Assembly: GCA_035236585.1 (NCBI GenBank)
Contig: CP141135.1
Location: forward strand, 6,730,001 to 6,794,000
Origin: Warburgia ugandensis
Lineage: Eukaryota; Streptophyta; Magnoliopsida; Canellales; Canellaceae
Direction: 5' to 3'
Length of the DNA stretch: 64,000 nt
The notes beneath the pieces are model-generated. The model searched no databases and was not told the DNA's origin. It was given only the letters and a program-made list of their open reading frames with translations. Both the position numbers and the translations under genes were made by a program. The stretch's first letter is position 1; each line of letters opens with the position of its first letter. This document shows, piece after piece, positions 1 through 11,600 of this stretch.

Positions 1-2733
1 ATCATTTTACTAAAGCAATTCTTAAAAACTCTGGGTGTTATTTTTCCTTTCTCAAAACGGCATACATATAAATAAAACAATACGCATATCAATCAATGTC
101 AAATAAATCGGCACGTTATTTTAAATCAAATAAATGTCCAAAATACAATAATAATATGGCTCAGGGTCTATCCATCATAACATCCCATATAAATATCCAA
201 CATATGTCTAAACATCTCAATCAAATCCATAAAATAAAAGTATACAGTCCAAACTTAAATTCAAATAACAATCTTGTTTATCTACTCACATCACTATCTA
301 AAACTCTAGGAAAAAGATCTTCAGCAGCTTTCACAGTTTCTCAACAGCTTTACCTTTCCTGATATCGCACTCGAGATCTAAGGCATTGCAAAAACAAAGC
401 AATGCCTCAGCAAGCTATCGCTTGTGTAGGTACATAGACAATTAATGTAATAAATAAAATGATTAATTAACAGTACTGATGAAAAGTCTATCATTTATGA
501 AAATAGCAATATCATTTATGAAAATAGCAGTATCATAAGTCTAAAACATGCATTTCATGGAGTTAAAACATGACATGAATCAATGTAAATGAGCATACAA
601 CAAGAATAAGAGTACCCTAAGGTAATGGGTTCTACGACATCGCACTAATATCACTGATCATGAGTATTCATAGCTAACCTCTGAGTGTCATCACACCCAG
701 GCATACCATCTATAACCACGATTATCATACATACACACATAATAAGAATATGGGTCATCATGCCGCAATGGCAACCCTCTATGAGTATCAACCACCGCTG
801 CTCTCCGTTGACACCATAATGGGAGACTTAGCGTTTGTCCTCGTGGAAAGGCTCAGACTGGTAGTGTGGACTATCCATGTTACCAAACCCCTACCGAATG
901 TCATCTATGAGCAGGTGTTTATCATATCATAATATCATCACATCATAATCTTAGAGTGTGGGTGGCCGGCCATATCCCTCCTAGCATAATGCCCACCGAG
1001 CAAGAGCACCCTTCATCAAATATAAAACACGGAAATCATATATATATGCTAAAACTTAAGAGCACTCATAGCTCGAAATCCCCAAGACATGCCCATCATC
1101 CGGGGGTTAGCCTATAAAAGGACCAGCTAATAAGCCTTTATTTTTATTTCTATGTAAATCCATGCATTTCCAAGATATAATAATAAATAAGTCTCTATTT
1201 AAGCATAATTAATTAACATCATGCTCATAAAAACATTTGTCATGAGTTTATTCAATAAAAGCTTTCAATTTATAATAATCATAATGTACTCAAAATAGCA
1301 TTAAATCCACGGCAATTAATAATTGCAAGTTAAAACACAATCACGCATGATGCTATGTTTATGCATGGTTTAAAAATCAAGGCAAAGCATTAATTGTCGT
1401 CACCTACCTCAATGTGAGACTCCTTAGTTTGCTAATAATCCACCTAACTGGTATATTTAAGTGCACTTGTACATGTCACATCACTATTTTAAAAATTTTC
1501 TAAATTAAAAGTGGTCATTTATAAGTTTTTAAGTTAAAACTAGGTCCGCATCGTCGATACGGTCACAAAACCTCTTTCGGATCGTGATTTGGACTCCTCT
1601 AGCTCCCAAAAATCAAGTTTTTGTGAAAACATACGTAAATGGGGCCTGCCGGACCACCATAAGGTGGTCTATACTGGCGGCGTTGGTTTCTGCCGGTTTA
1701 TACCGGCATCATGAAGACGCCCGAAACCAAAATGCATCACGGGGACATTCCGAGACAGCCCACGTGGGGGCTCCCGCGCGTGCGGTCGCCGCGTGCGCGC
1801 GTCGACTGCCGGTAGTCCACCGCTGGAGAAGACGATCAGATTCCGGTTGTCTTCGTCAAGGCTACAGACCTCCGTTTCACGCGATTTTTACACCGTTTTT
1901 ATCAGAATTTCCTTTAGAAATCATTTATGCCCTCCTTTTGCATTGATTTTGCCAAAACCATGTTTTTTAAATGATTTTTCTCAAGTTTCTAAAAACGTCC
2001 ATAGGTACTGGTTTTCACGTTTTCTAGAGAAACCCACCGTTGGATCTCTCCCAAATTTAAAGGGTTTGATCTTAGGTCTCTTATGCACTAGTTGGATGGT
2101 GCGATTTTCAAACAGAAGTGGTTTTATCTGTGAGATCATGCTCCAACAATAGCGTGCACAGAGTTCCCAAGAAAATTTGATTTTTTCCTGATTTAAACGT
2201 AATTCTAATTTATTTTTACCTATTTAATAATTACAAAAATCAAGTTTTAAGGCTTACCTCGTCTGGCTGGGGTTGATAGTCGTTGCCGGAGTTCCTCTCG
2301 CCGGAAAAGTTGAAGTTTTCAGAGCTAAGGTTACTGAGTGAAACGCTTAAGGTGGAGCGTTTTAGCTCCTAGGGAAGGGTAGATATAAGCTTAGAGTCAT
2401 AGGGGAAGAGAAACTCTTTCCTTCACACCTCTTTCCATGGTTTCTCCGATGATTTTGCTGGATCTGGGTAAAGGCGTGTGGAAGATGAGGGTGCCATTAT
2501 CAATTTGGGCCCCTATGCAATACGTCTCTGCCAAATAACTAAACTACCCCTATAACTTCAACGGTTCCTAACTCTCTCGTTTGAGCTCCGTTTTCCGTAT
2601 TCTTGGTGGCGTTGGAATCCAATCGACGAGCACTTCCAAATTCTTAGTTTTCAGGAAAAATTTCCATCTATAAATTTTTAATTTAATTTCTTTAAAAATT
2701 TCTTAATTTATATTAAAAATTAAGGATATTACA
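1..2733 (-). mobile_element. Long LTR of a Ty3/gypsy-type retrotransposon (fossil)
   Basis: Read on the minus strand this stretch begins at 2733 with TGTAATATCC, a usual start for plant gypsy LTRs, and runs leftwards without a recognisable gene. It has the patchwork of low-complexity AT-rich and GC-rich parts seen in long LTRs of the Tekay/Del chromovirus type, but the family assignment is from general resemblance only. The other end lies outside the window, so a solo LTR cannot be told from one end of a longer copy. It interrupts a gag-like region of another element at 2733/2734. Short open frames inside are not genes. Confidence 0.5.
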
Positions 2734-3380
2734 GTTCGCATCGCCATCATACTTTAGGAGGTCAATCTTTGGTGGTCTAAAACCCAAGGAAGATGTCTCG
2801 GAGATTGAAGAAGAAGCTCTTGTCAGAGAGGGCCAAACTGCAGGAGGCTAATTCAGATTAAGACAAACCTCAAACTTAGGTGGATTTTTTATGGACATGA
2901 ATAAGACTTTCATTGTGTCTAGGTGCACTAATTTAGAAGCATGCTTGAGTTTCGAGTTTGGGTGGTTGGAAGATGATGGGTTCTAGATCTGATGGCTCTG
3001 ATACCAAATTGTTGCATACGGACTGTTCTCTTTAAGCAGAAAATAGTAAAGGGAAAAAATAGGGGTAATCTATTTTTTTCCTCCCCTTTCTCGTACCCTG
3101 CTTTCAGTCTAAATAGAAGAAGACCCGTAACTACAACTGCTGAGGAGTGGGATAAAAATGGATTATGTGACTGTTGCAGGGATATTTAATTACAACAATT
3201 GATTGTAACGGCACTGAAATGGACAAACATGGCTGGTCAGCAACTGATTGTAACTGCACTGAAGTGGACAGACATGACTAATGTAGGATTATGTAGTTAC
3301 AACAACTGATTGTAACTGCAACTAAAGTGGCTAAGGTACGATTCTTGTGGAAGATGGTGAAAGTAGTGATCAAAGTGCTG
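2734..3380 (-). mobile_element. Remnant of a second LTR retrotransposon: gag start, primer-binding site, LTR (fossil)
   Basis: On the minus strand a primer-binding site complementary to initiator tRNA-Met (TGGTATCAGAGCC) lies at 2994-3006. An LTR begins next to it at about 3010 and extends right; the region after the site, down to 2734, looks like the start of gag. The LTR contains short diverged repeats around 3190-3330. The element is a broken fossil, cut on its internal side by the LTR that ends at 2733. The right-hand LTR end is not certain. Confidence 0.55.
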
Positions 3381-3384
3381 GGAG

Positions 3385-3950
3385 GAAGTGGCTTGCATGG
3401 TCGATGTGGAGATTATAGCCATAACATCTTCTCCATTAAATCAGCTTATAATTCGCTCTGTACTTTTGATCACGAGAATTGTTTTCTTTGGAAAAGAATA
3501 TGAAATTCTTGCCTGCAGCCAAGAACTGAAGTTATGTTATGGCAGCTGCAGGCTCTAAACAAACTGCCTAATAGAAGTAGAATTGCATCTTATGTAAGTA
3601 AGATTTGAAATAAGGTCTTGACGATGATGATGATGTTCGCAAGAACTAGAAACCTCATTGCATCTTTCCCTGAAATGCAGAATGATTACTCATTTCTAGA
3701 ATTCAATGGAGAAGGAATTTGGTATCTCTGATACTGACTGTAATACAATCAAAGATGTGATGTTGAGTTGCCTTCATGTAGGGAATGGGAAAATTAGGCT
3801 TAACTGCCTCAAGATCACTGCTTCTGTTCTTATCTTTGATACCATCTACCATGAATGAAACAAGATTTTACATGGTGGTTTAGTTGATCGGAGGGGAGCT
3901 TACATTTGTTGGAAGGCAGAAGTAACTGAGGATTCCAATGCTATTGATAG
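3385..3950 (+). mobile_element. L1-type LINE fragment (zf-RVT region of ORF2)
   Basis: Conceptual translation in pieces gives the typical C-terminal zinc-binding region of plant L1 reverse transcriptases: a motif like FSIKSAYNSLC, then CFLWKRIW, then a segment like LPNRSRIAS, and further on a region like YHEWNKILHGG. The reading frame is broken by several stops and shifts, so this is a dead fragment. No 5' end, poly(A) tail or target duplication could be recognised. It abuts the plastid-derived insertion that follows. Confidence 0.6.
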
Positions 3951-3955
3951 TAGCC

Positions 3956-4163
3956 CTACCATTCTAAGAGTCTCTTCCTTTTTGCATATGGCATCACTAC
4001 TCCCTTTGGGCTAATTTGGAACTTAATTTGAAAGCCATATTTCAACCCGGACGTTTTCGGGATACCCCTAATAACCAACGAATGGCAAGTGCTTTTCCTT
4101 GTGTAGATCCTATTTCAATGGGAACTTGATGAGTCGATCCTCCTACACGTCTTGCTTCTTTTC
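3956..4163 (-). pseudogene. rps7: Nuclear copy of plastid rps7 (NUPT fragment)
   Basis: The minus strand reads [20 protein letters not shown] and then [17 protein letters not shown], the conserved middle of plastid ribosomal protein S7; the following bases still match the codons for NMAFKLSS. The mitochondrial rps7 protein differs here, so the source is the plastid gene. Only about the C-terminal half is present. An RPGR codon has become TGA (CGA to TGA) and roughly 12 bases are missing after the KLSS region, so it is non-functional. The sequence is close enough to plastid rps7 to suggest a moderately recent transfer. The exact ends are approximate. Confidence 0.85.
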
Positions 4164-5181
4164 AAATAGATACTCTCAAGAGATTGGCACAAAACTAACA
4201 TTTTTCAAGCCAAAAGAAATTTGTTTAAAGCAAGGTAGTTTCACTTGAACCTGGCTAGACGCAACTATGCTTTGATATGTCGTTTCTAGGTAATCTAGGA
4301 TAGGCAGGAGCTTCGTGCAAGGGCTGCCCTTTTTGTTGAGAAACCAGTTATGAGGCAAAAAATCAATGCATTTAGATGATCCTAATATTTGTTTTATGTC
4401 GTCGTAAAAAATGAATGCTAAAAACATCCAATGGGCATGAAATTTAGTAAGTAGCCTAAATAATTCTAAACACAATAATGCTTAGATCTATGAAAAATTA
4501 TCATCAGCAAAGAGTATCTACTTTTATAATGATTTTTTTTTACTATTCTAGAACTGCTTAATTCATTATTTTTGTTCCCCTCACAGATAGGGCCTTGAAG
4601 TAACTTATTTGATGAGATAATTGCACCTTAGTGAAGCATTCCTCACTCCTCACATAGGAAATTGAAATTCAAAGACAGATTACAGTACTCTGCTTCTCCT
4701 TGACCAACTCATCAATGCTTCAAATTCATCATCTAAAAAGCTTATGCGTTATTTCAAATTCAATTACGATGATTTAAGATTGTGGGTCATCATTAAAAAA
4801 GTAGTGGGTTCTTTGCAAGTGACTCTCATAAGGTTCAAATTGAAGTTTGTGGATGTCATTTTGAAGTAGTCTTAGGATCTTGAAACTTATAAAAAGTTTT
4901 CTTCAAAGTTGAGAAGAGCATTAGATGCTTCATGTTAGAATCATAGTGAATAAGTTTGTGAAAATAAAGCTAATCTTGCAATTTAGTGGTGAATCATGTG
5001 AGAAAAGTGGTGGAAAAATAGTTCAAGTGATATAAGTACAAAGGCATTCATAGTGAAATTCAAATAGTGCTTGATGGATGATGAAGCCATAGAAAATAAG
5101 ATAGAGTTAGGTGAATACTCAACTAAGTTGGTTGAAGAAGAAGATGACAAGTTCAATATATTGAACTGGTAGAAAGTCAAT
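4164..5181. other. AT-rich intergenic stretch, nothing recognised
   Basis: Only short open frames without codon structure or recognisable motifs are present. No repeat family, RNA gene or splice pattern was identified. Confidence 0.4.
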
Positions 5182-5199
5182 TCTTCTAGGTATAAGGTA

Positions 5200-5380
5200 A
5201 AAGGGCAGTTCCAGTGCACAAAGCTCCCACCTATGCAGGGTTCGGGGAAGGGACAGACCACAAGGGCTTATAGTAGGCAGCCTTACCTTGCATTTTGCAA
5301 GAGGCTGATTCCACACCTTGAACCTATGACCTCAAGGTCACATGAAGACAACTTTTACCGTTGTGCCAAGGCTCCCCTTC
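5200..5380 (-). mobile_element. Au-like tRNA-derived SINE, full length
   Basis: On the minus strand the element starts GGGGAGCCTTGGC, contains a box A/box B-like tRNA head (the box B region reads AGGTCATAGGTTCAAGG) and ends with the Au-SINE 3' block around CCTTGTGGTCTG and CTGCCCTTT. An 18-bp perfect target duplication flanks it (TCTTCTAGGTATAAGGTA at 5182-5199 and 5381-5398), which fixes both ends. Confidence 0.93.
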
Positions 5381-5398
5381 TCTTCTAGGTATAAGGTA

Positions 5399-6270
5399 CT
5401 TGGATTAATAGTTGATTTTTTGTCTTTTGAAAAAAAATAAAATAAAATAAAAATAGAAGTTATCCCAAATATTCCAAATCACATAAGGAGTTTCACTTTA
5501 TTTTTTTTTCTTTGTTATATATATATTTTCATGTTAAGGGTTAGTAAATGGGAGAAATAAGAAAGATGAAAAATGCTAGAAAACCAAAATGTTAAGATAG
5601 GCTTTAGACAAGCTCAATTCAATTTTTCCTTTTTCATCACAAAGGAGGATCCTCGCAACAGTATTAACTCTACATCTCAAGTAGTAAGTAGTAATTCTTG
5701 AATTTTCTAAACACATATTTCACCATATTATTCTCTAATCATTTGTATAATTAGATTATCCAGTAAACAAGCCGTGGAAAAAAGAGAGGGTAAATTTAGT
5801 ATTTTGATAATTTAATTAAGTTATTTCTTTTGTAAAAATATTACGACAAAAGGGTTTTAAAGACAATTCAAAACATATATCGAAGATAGTTCTAAAGTAT
5901 TTTCTACCCATCATACAAGCAATGTCAACCCTTACATAATTTAGAGGAGCAAGCAATAATTAACTTGAATTTCCAAATTTGCACTAACTAGGGCAACGCA
6001 AGCTAATCTAATAAGTGGTGTCATAGTAGTTGTATTAACTCAAAAAATATGCAATGGTAACTAATAATCTAAGTTGTCAATATTATACCAACAATGGTAC
6101 TGATCATGGACAAGAGTGGGGTGTACTAGCAGTACAAACCCTCTCAAAATTTTTGATAAAATTTTATATAGGTATTTTGATAATATATTTAAAAATGGCA
6201 GGTTGGCATATTTGTAGGAAGCTTATTTTAAATAGCACTATCCTTACTTGTATTATAAAAGAGGGTAAAT
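5399..6270. other. AT-rich intergenic stretch, nothing recognised
   Basis: No coding potential, RNA gene or known repeat was recognised between the first and second SINE copies. The short frame at 6054-6272 has no recognisable motif. Confidence 0.4.
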
Positions 6271-6271
6271 A

Positions 6272-6450
6272 AAAAAGGTAGCCCCAGTGCACAAAGCTCC
6301 CGCCTATGCGGGGTCCAGGGAAGGGGAGGACCACAAGGGCTTATAGTAGGCACCCTTATTTTGCGTTTTGCAAGAGGCTGATTTAACACCTTAAACTTGT
6401 AACCCTAAGGTCACATGACGACAACTTTTACCGTTGCACCAAGGCTCCCT
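6272..6450 (-). mobile_element. Au-like SINE, full length, diverged
   Basis: It has the same head and tail as the 5200-5380 copy in the same orientation (CCAAGGCTCCC at the head, GTAGCCCCAGTGCAC at the tail side on the plus strand). Several substitutions separate it from the consensus, and no clean target duplication was found, so it is probably older. Confidence 0.88.
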
Positions 6451-6610
6451 TCAATGTATCAAAAAGATGTAGTTTCTCAGTTGTCTTGTCAATGCGAAAG
6501 GAAAGGAAGAAACTTGGTACATTAATCTTGGCAAAAGTAGAAAAAAAAGGTTAGGGAGCTCCCTTTTTTCTATGAAAGCTCACTCACGAGCAATAAGAAG
6601 ATGATGAAGA

Positions 6611-6793
6611 AAAAGGGGCAGCCCTGGTGCACAAAGCTCCCTCCTTTGCAGGGTCCAGGGAAGGGATGAGCCACAATAGCCTGAAGTAGGCAACCTTATC
6701 TTACATTTTTGCAAGAGGCTAATTCCATCCCTTGAACCGGCGACCTCAAGGTTACATGACGACAACTTTTACCGTTGCGCCAAGGCTCCCCTT
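6611..6793 (-). mobile_element. Au-like SINE, full length
   Basis: Second copy within 500 bp and in the same orientation. The plus strand runs from AAAAGGGGCAGCCCTGGTGC to CGCCAAGGCTCCCC. The tRNA-like head is well preserved (ACCTCAAGGTTACATGACGA). Target duplication not clear. Confidence 0.9.
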
Positions 6794-8350
6794 CACTTTC
6801 AACAAATGTATCAGCTGGTACTCATCAAAGGAAAAAAAGCCAAGAAAATGTACTAGCCTATCAAAACGGATCGGCAGAACCAATAATGCTAATATCTATC
6901 AGCACCCACCAATTTTCTATGGTACTTTAGTGGCATTGAGTCATGGAATTTTCTACACCTATTCTTCACATGGTACCTAAAATCTAGTGTGCCGACCAAA
7001 AGTCTTAGGTTCAGAAATCTTGTGACACTAGGATTCTTGTTAGGTTCGAATGTCTTGCGACAGCAAGACGGTTCAAAAGTCTCGTGATAGGTAGAACTTT
7101 GACTAGATTTAGAAGTCTTGAGCTAATTATAGGACTTGGAGTTGCTGGTAGTAAAGGACTAGAAACAGTAAGAAAAGAAGGAAAAGTTGGGCAGTATTGA
7201 CAAGGTCGGTGATAATTGATCTGTGAGTAAGAAATAATAAGTAATAAATGAAGTTAAATCCCTATTAGCCTTATCCATTTCTTCAAATATCTCTAGATCC
7301 ATGAAGATTCCGATAACTGTTTTAACCATAAAATTTTATATGGATACAACAAACTCAACACTTAAACAAGACATAATAATTGTCAATTTAAATGTCCTGC
7401 GGACCACTAAATTTATCGGCTATAAAAAACATATCTACATTAAGCCTAGGATCCTCACACTAGAAAATCTTAAAGATGTAGGGGTAACCTGAACCCTGAA
7501 CCCCAACTAATCCTAATTTTTGAACATTTACTAACTGTTTAAAATCTTAAAGATGAAGTGAATGAAAAATAAGAAACACACATATTTACGTTGTTCACTT
7601 TGAATTGAGATATATCCATCTTCGCAGCCAAAAAAAAAAAAAACTATATAAGATGCAAAGATTTCTCTATTCTTTATAACTCTAGGATTATGCACATACA
7701 TATATATCCTGGCAAAAGATATAATTTTTCCATATTAAAACATAAAAAAATTGTCTACCTCTTCTTTTTTTGTTTTAGGGGCTTTGCCTGGAACCCTAAT
7801 CAATAACGTAACATAATTTGATACGAGCACAATACGATCAAGCCAATCAAGTTCTGCACTCACGCATCTTTTGAATTGTCGTAACACATTGGCATGGGAG
7901 TAGTAGTACCTCTTCTACCAACGATACTAAGCGGGAAGACCTCCCTCTCTCTCTCTCTCCCAATGGTTTAAACCATTAGCATTGTAATAGTGGTATTAAC
8001 TCTGCAAATATGCAAGAAAATTAATTAATGACACAAGGGTTAAGGGATATATGTATTTCTTCTTTAACAAGTAAGTGCAATTCTTCTTATCATTTTTAAA
8101 TAATTATAATATAATTATTTTAATGTTGAAATTCCACGTATGTTTTATTTGGAGGCTCTCACCCGAGTAGCCCACCGTTCTTGTAACCCACCAACCCGAC
8201 AGAATACCCCACATCAATCTTGCACCACTGTCAGATGGCCCCACGAGACACCAAATCCATGGCTGAGATGCCACTTGGCCCCACTTTAGTCACCTAGAAA
8301 GATAGTATCATATGCTGCAACGACCAATAATGGGAAAGTAAAGAAGGAAA
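6794..8350. other. Intergenic stretch upstream of the helicase gene
   Basis: AT-rich with a short (CT)n run near 7943-7960. The motifs around 7020-7130 (GTCTTGTGACA-like, repeated loosely three times) look like a degenerate short tandem repeat. No gene recognised. Confidence 0.4.
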
Positions 8351-8424
8351 ATCAATACCAATAAAAAAGTATTTCTTTTGCCCCGCTACGTACTTGCCAT
8401 GTCCAGCAGAACCCGCCACTATAC

Positions 8425-8610
8425 ATGGAAATCTTGAACGGTAGCCCTCGTGTCCTGCGTTTCACTGACGCTTCTTCTTCCCCCTTCTTCTCTTTATTCT
8501 TCTTCTGCTTCCTCTGCTTGCTGTGTCTCTCTAACCTTCTTTCCGTGGCGTACTTTCTCTCGTTAGAAAGTCCAATTCTCTCTCTCTTAGGGTTTATTCG
8601 ACAAAGATGA
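8425..8610 (+). promoter_or_regulatory. Leader with pyrimidine-rich tract and an overlapping upstream ORF
   Basis: The stretch before the helicase ATG (8607) is rich in CTT/TCT, as in many plant 5' leaders. An upstream ORF of 61 codons starts at 8425 in another frame, and its stop TGA (8608-8610) overlaps the helicase start as ATGA. The first in-frame stop upstream of 8607 is at 8532-8534, so 8607 is the first possible start in its frame. Whether the upstream ATG lies within the transcript is not known. Confidence 0.45.
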
Positions 8611-11600
8611 TCAGAACCTTTCCGAATTACCGTCCGAAGCTGAATTTCACTGTCGAGCTGATTTCTGGGCACCGGCAGTTCAAGATATCCGAAGTGGGGT
8701 CTTTAATTTCCTCATGTCCCATCCGGCCGGAGAATTTCATCGTTTTCAGGTCCGGAATAGTCGCCGGACGGTTGTTTTTCCGGAAGTGGTGCGACGTGTT
8801 AGAATCCTTTGTGTTTTTCTGGGAACGGAGGCTGTCCGGAGATCATCGCCTTACGCCGGAAGTGAAATCGACCATGGTCCATCCGTCCGATCGCGATGAA
8901 CTTCAGGAGAGGCTTAAGTCCTTGTTTGTCTCAAAAATTCACGATCTTTTGGAGGGAGAACATGTTAAGATGTGTGAGAAGAAGATTAAAACCCTAAATG
9001 ATGAGATTGCGAAGGTCAAGGCATTTCTCCGTAAAAAAAACAGTTTAGTAAATGCTATAAGGTATGGGGAAGAGCAGAAAATGCTTGTAAAAGAAATTGA
9101 ACAGGTTAGGAAGAGATTGGATGAATTTACGGCTGCTATGAAGTGTATTCTTGCGCAGCTTGATGGACGACCATGGCGAGATTCTTCGGGGGGGAGCGGA
9201 GATGTCCAGATTTTTCGGTTTGAGAGTTTTGATTGGGGAACGATACAGCAGTTGATGAAGAGGGAGTGCTGGCGGCTTAGCGCGGGGCTGCCCATCTACA
9301 GTCATAGGCGGGAGATTCTTAAGGAACTACATTCGCAGCAGGTGAGCTTGTGTTAAAGCTTCATTTTTCAGTGAGTTTTTGTGAATTTTATGTAGGCAGG
9401 GAGCTGAATTTTGTCAAAAGGTTGAAGCTTGTTGGTTTCTCGGAATGTTAGTGTTGAATAATATAATTAGTTGGTTATGTAGAAATATAGCTACAGAGTT
9501 CAGATTCAGGAATGAAGTATTAAAAACTTTCGGAAAATATGGAAAGAAGAGTGATTTTGATGTGAATGAGATTGTATTGAAGTTTGGGTCTTAAGTAAAT
9601 TTAGGTTTACAGAGAATTGGGGGAGGGGGTTGAATCTTATGAAAACATTGGCAATTGTGGAAACATGGAGAGAAGAATGATTTTGACACGAATTCTTTTC
9701 CCAATTTTATTTGCTCTTGTTTAGATATTATCTTTTAAGTATATATAAGAACAATGTCTGAAATTTTGATGAATTGTTGATGAAATTTGCATTAATTTGG
9801 TAAATTTAGGCTTAGTTAAAAATTCGTAACAACTGTGAATAATTTGGAATTGTTTAACATCTAAGTGAACTTCGGTAGATAGAACAGAGTAGTTGAATTT
9901 TGTGAAAAGTTGATGCTTGTTGGATTTTTGGCAGTGCTTGTGTTGAACTTGATAAGTAGTTATGTAGAAGCATATGTATGAAATTTGAATTCAAGAGTAA
10001 ATTGGTGAAAAGTTGGGTAAAACTGTGAACGAAGAATGATTTTTATTTGAACTTAATTTCCATTTTCATGTATTTAATTAGATTTATTGACAGTGTATAA
10101 GATAGTGATGAATTATCAATCAAACTTGCATTTGAATTTAGTTTGAGAAGTGTAAGATTGTGAATTATTTGGAGTTGTTTAATGCATGAGTCCGGACATC
10201 AAAATGTTGAGACTTTTTCAAATGATTTTCATTTCTTTGGATACATGCTTAACTTTGTATAGAAGTGAGTGCTTCTGACTAGAGAGACTGCAGGAAGGGA
10301 AAGTACTACAGAGCTGATGATGAACGCAGAGAGGAGACATGGAAGTATCATGAGAAATGAGAGTGAAGCAAATATGCACATGTCAAACTATTTGGAGCAA
10401 ATGGAAGAGGGTGATCTGCCCCTTCTTTCCTGGTTGATTAGATAGAATAGGAGGGACAGAAAATAAAGGGAACATGGTGTGGCTGATGACTGAGTAGTTC
10501 ATGGGGGCATGGGGACAATTAATCGTACACTGTACTAGTACTTCCATTATTAAGCTACTTTTAGTCTTTGAAGAAATTTCATGAAAGTTCTCCATTATGA
10601 GTTTATGCTCCTTTTGAGTTGGTATTTTCTCTCCTAGGTAGATATATGTTTCCTTCTAAGTTCTCCACTGTTAGCTTTGAAATTTCATGAAAGTTCTCCA
10701 GCATGAACTCATACCAATTCTTAGCATTACCATGAAGACAAACAACACTTCAGAAAGGTAGGAATTGTACTGCCATAAGGCAAAGCGTGCTAGAAGCGCA
10801 CTTACATTAAACGTGAGACTCCTACGCAAACTCTTCACCATATTGGGGAGCAGCCAGTAACTATTGTTAGTCATGAATAACTTTTCTGTGCAGGCAGCTA
10901 TGGTATAATTCTTGCTTTATTTGAAAAACAAAGTGTGTGTAACCTGTGAAATTTTTTAAAAGATCCAGTATGTGCTTATCTGTCTGTTGCTGTGCTTACT
11001 GATATGCCCTTGTCAAAATTTCTGCGTTGGATAATGAAGTTCTAGTAGTGTGAAGGAGAACTGATACATGTGTAGGAAAAGCAATGGGCTAAAGTTTGTT
11101 TACTAGCTCATTTTCAGGTTCTGGTTTGAATTCTTTTGTGTAGTAAACATCTGCAGCAGCTTTTTAGCTAATTATGATATGTTTTACTTCACTTGAGGCA
11201 GGTTCTGATTTTGGTTGGAGAGACAGGTTCTGGAAAAAGTACACAGTTGGTACAATTCCTTGCTGATTTGGGCCTAGCTGTCAATGGGTCAATTGCATGT
11301 ACCCAACCCCGCAAAATTGCTGCCAAATCTTTGGCGCAAAGGGTTAGGGAAGAAAGTCATGGGTGCTATGCAGATAATACCGTGATATGTTATTCATCAT
11401 ACTCATCCACTCAGAGATTCAATTCTAAGGTAATATTCATGACGGATCATTGTCTCCTGCAGCATTGCATGTACGACATGAATTTGGCTGGCGTTTCATA
11501 CATCATTATAGATGAAGCTCATGAAAGAAGCTTGAACACGGATCTTCTGTTGGCATTAGTGAAGAAGTTACTGCTTCAAAGGCTTGATTTGAGGCTTATT

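Noticed and set aside
11193-11201. Met codon just before the helicase P-loop as a gene start
   Set aside because: The bases before 11202 are the intron acceptor; exon 8607-9341 joins in frame and supplies the family N-terminus.
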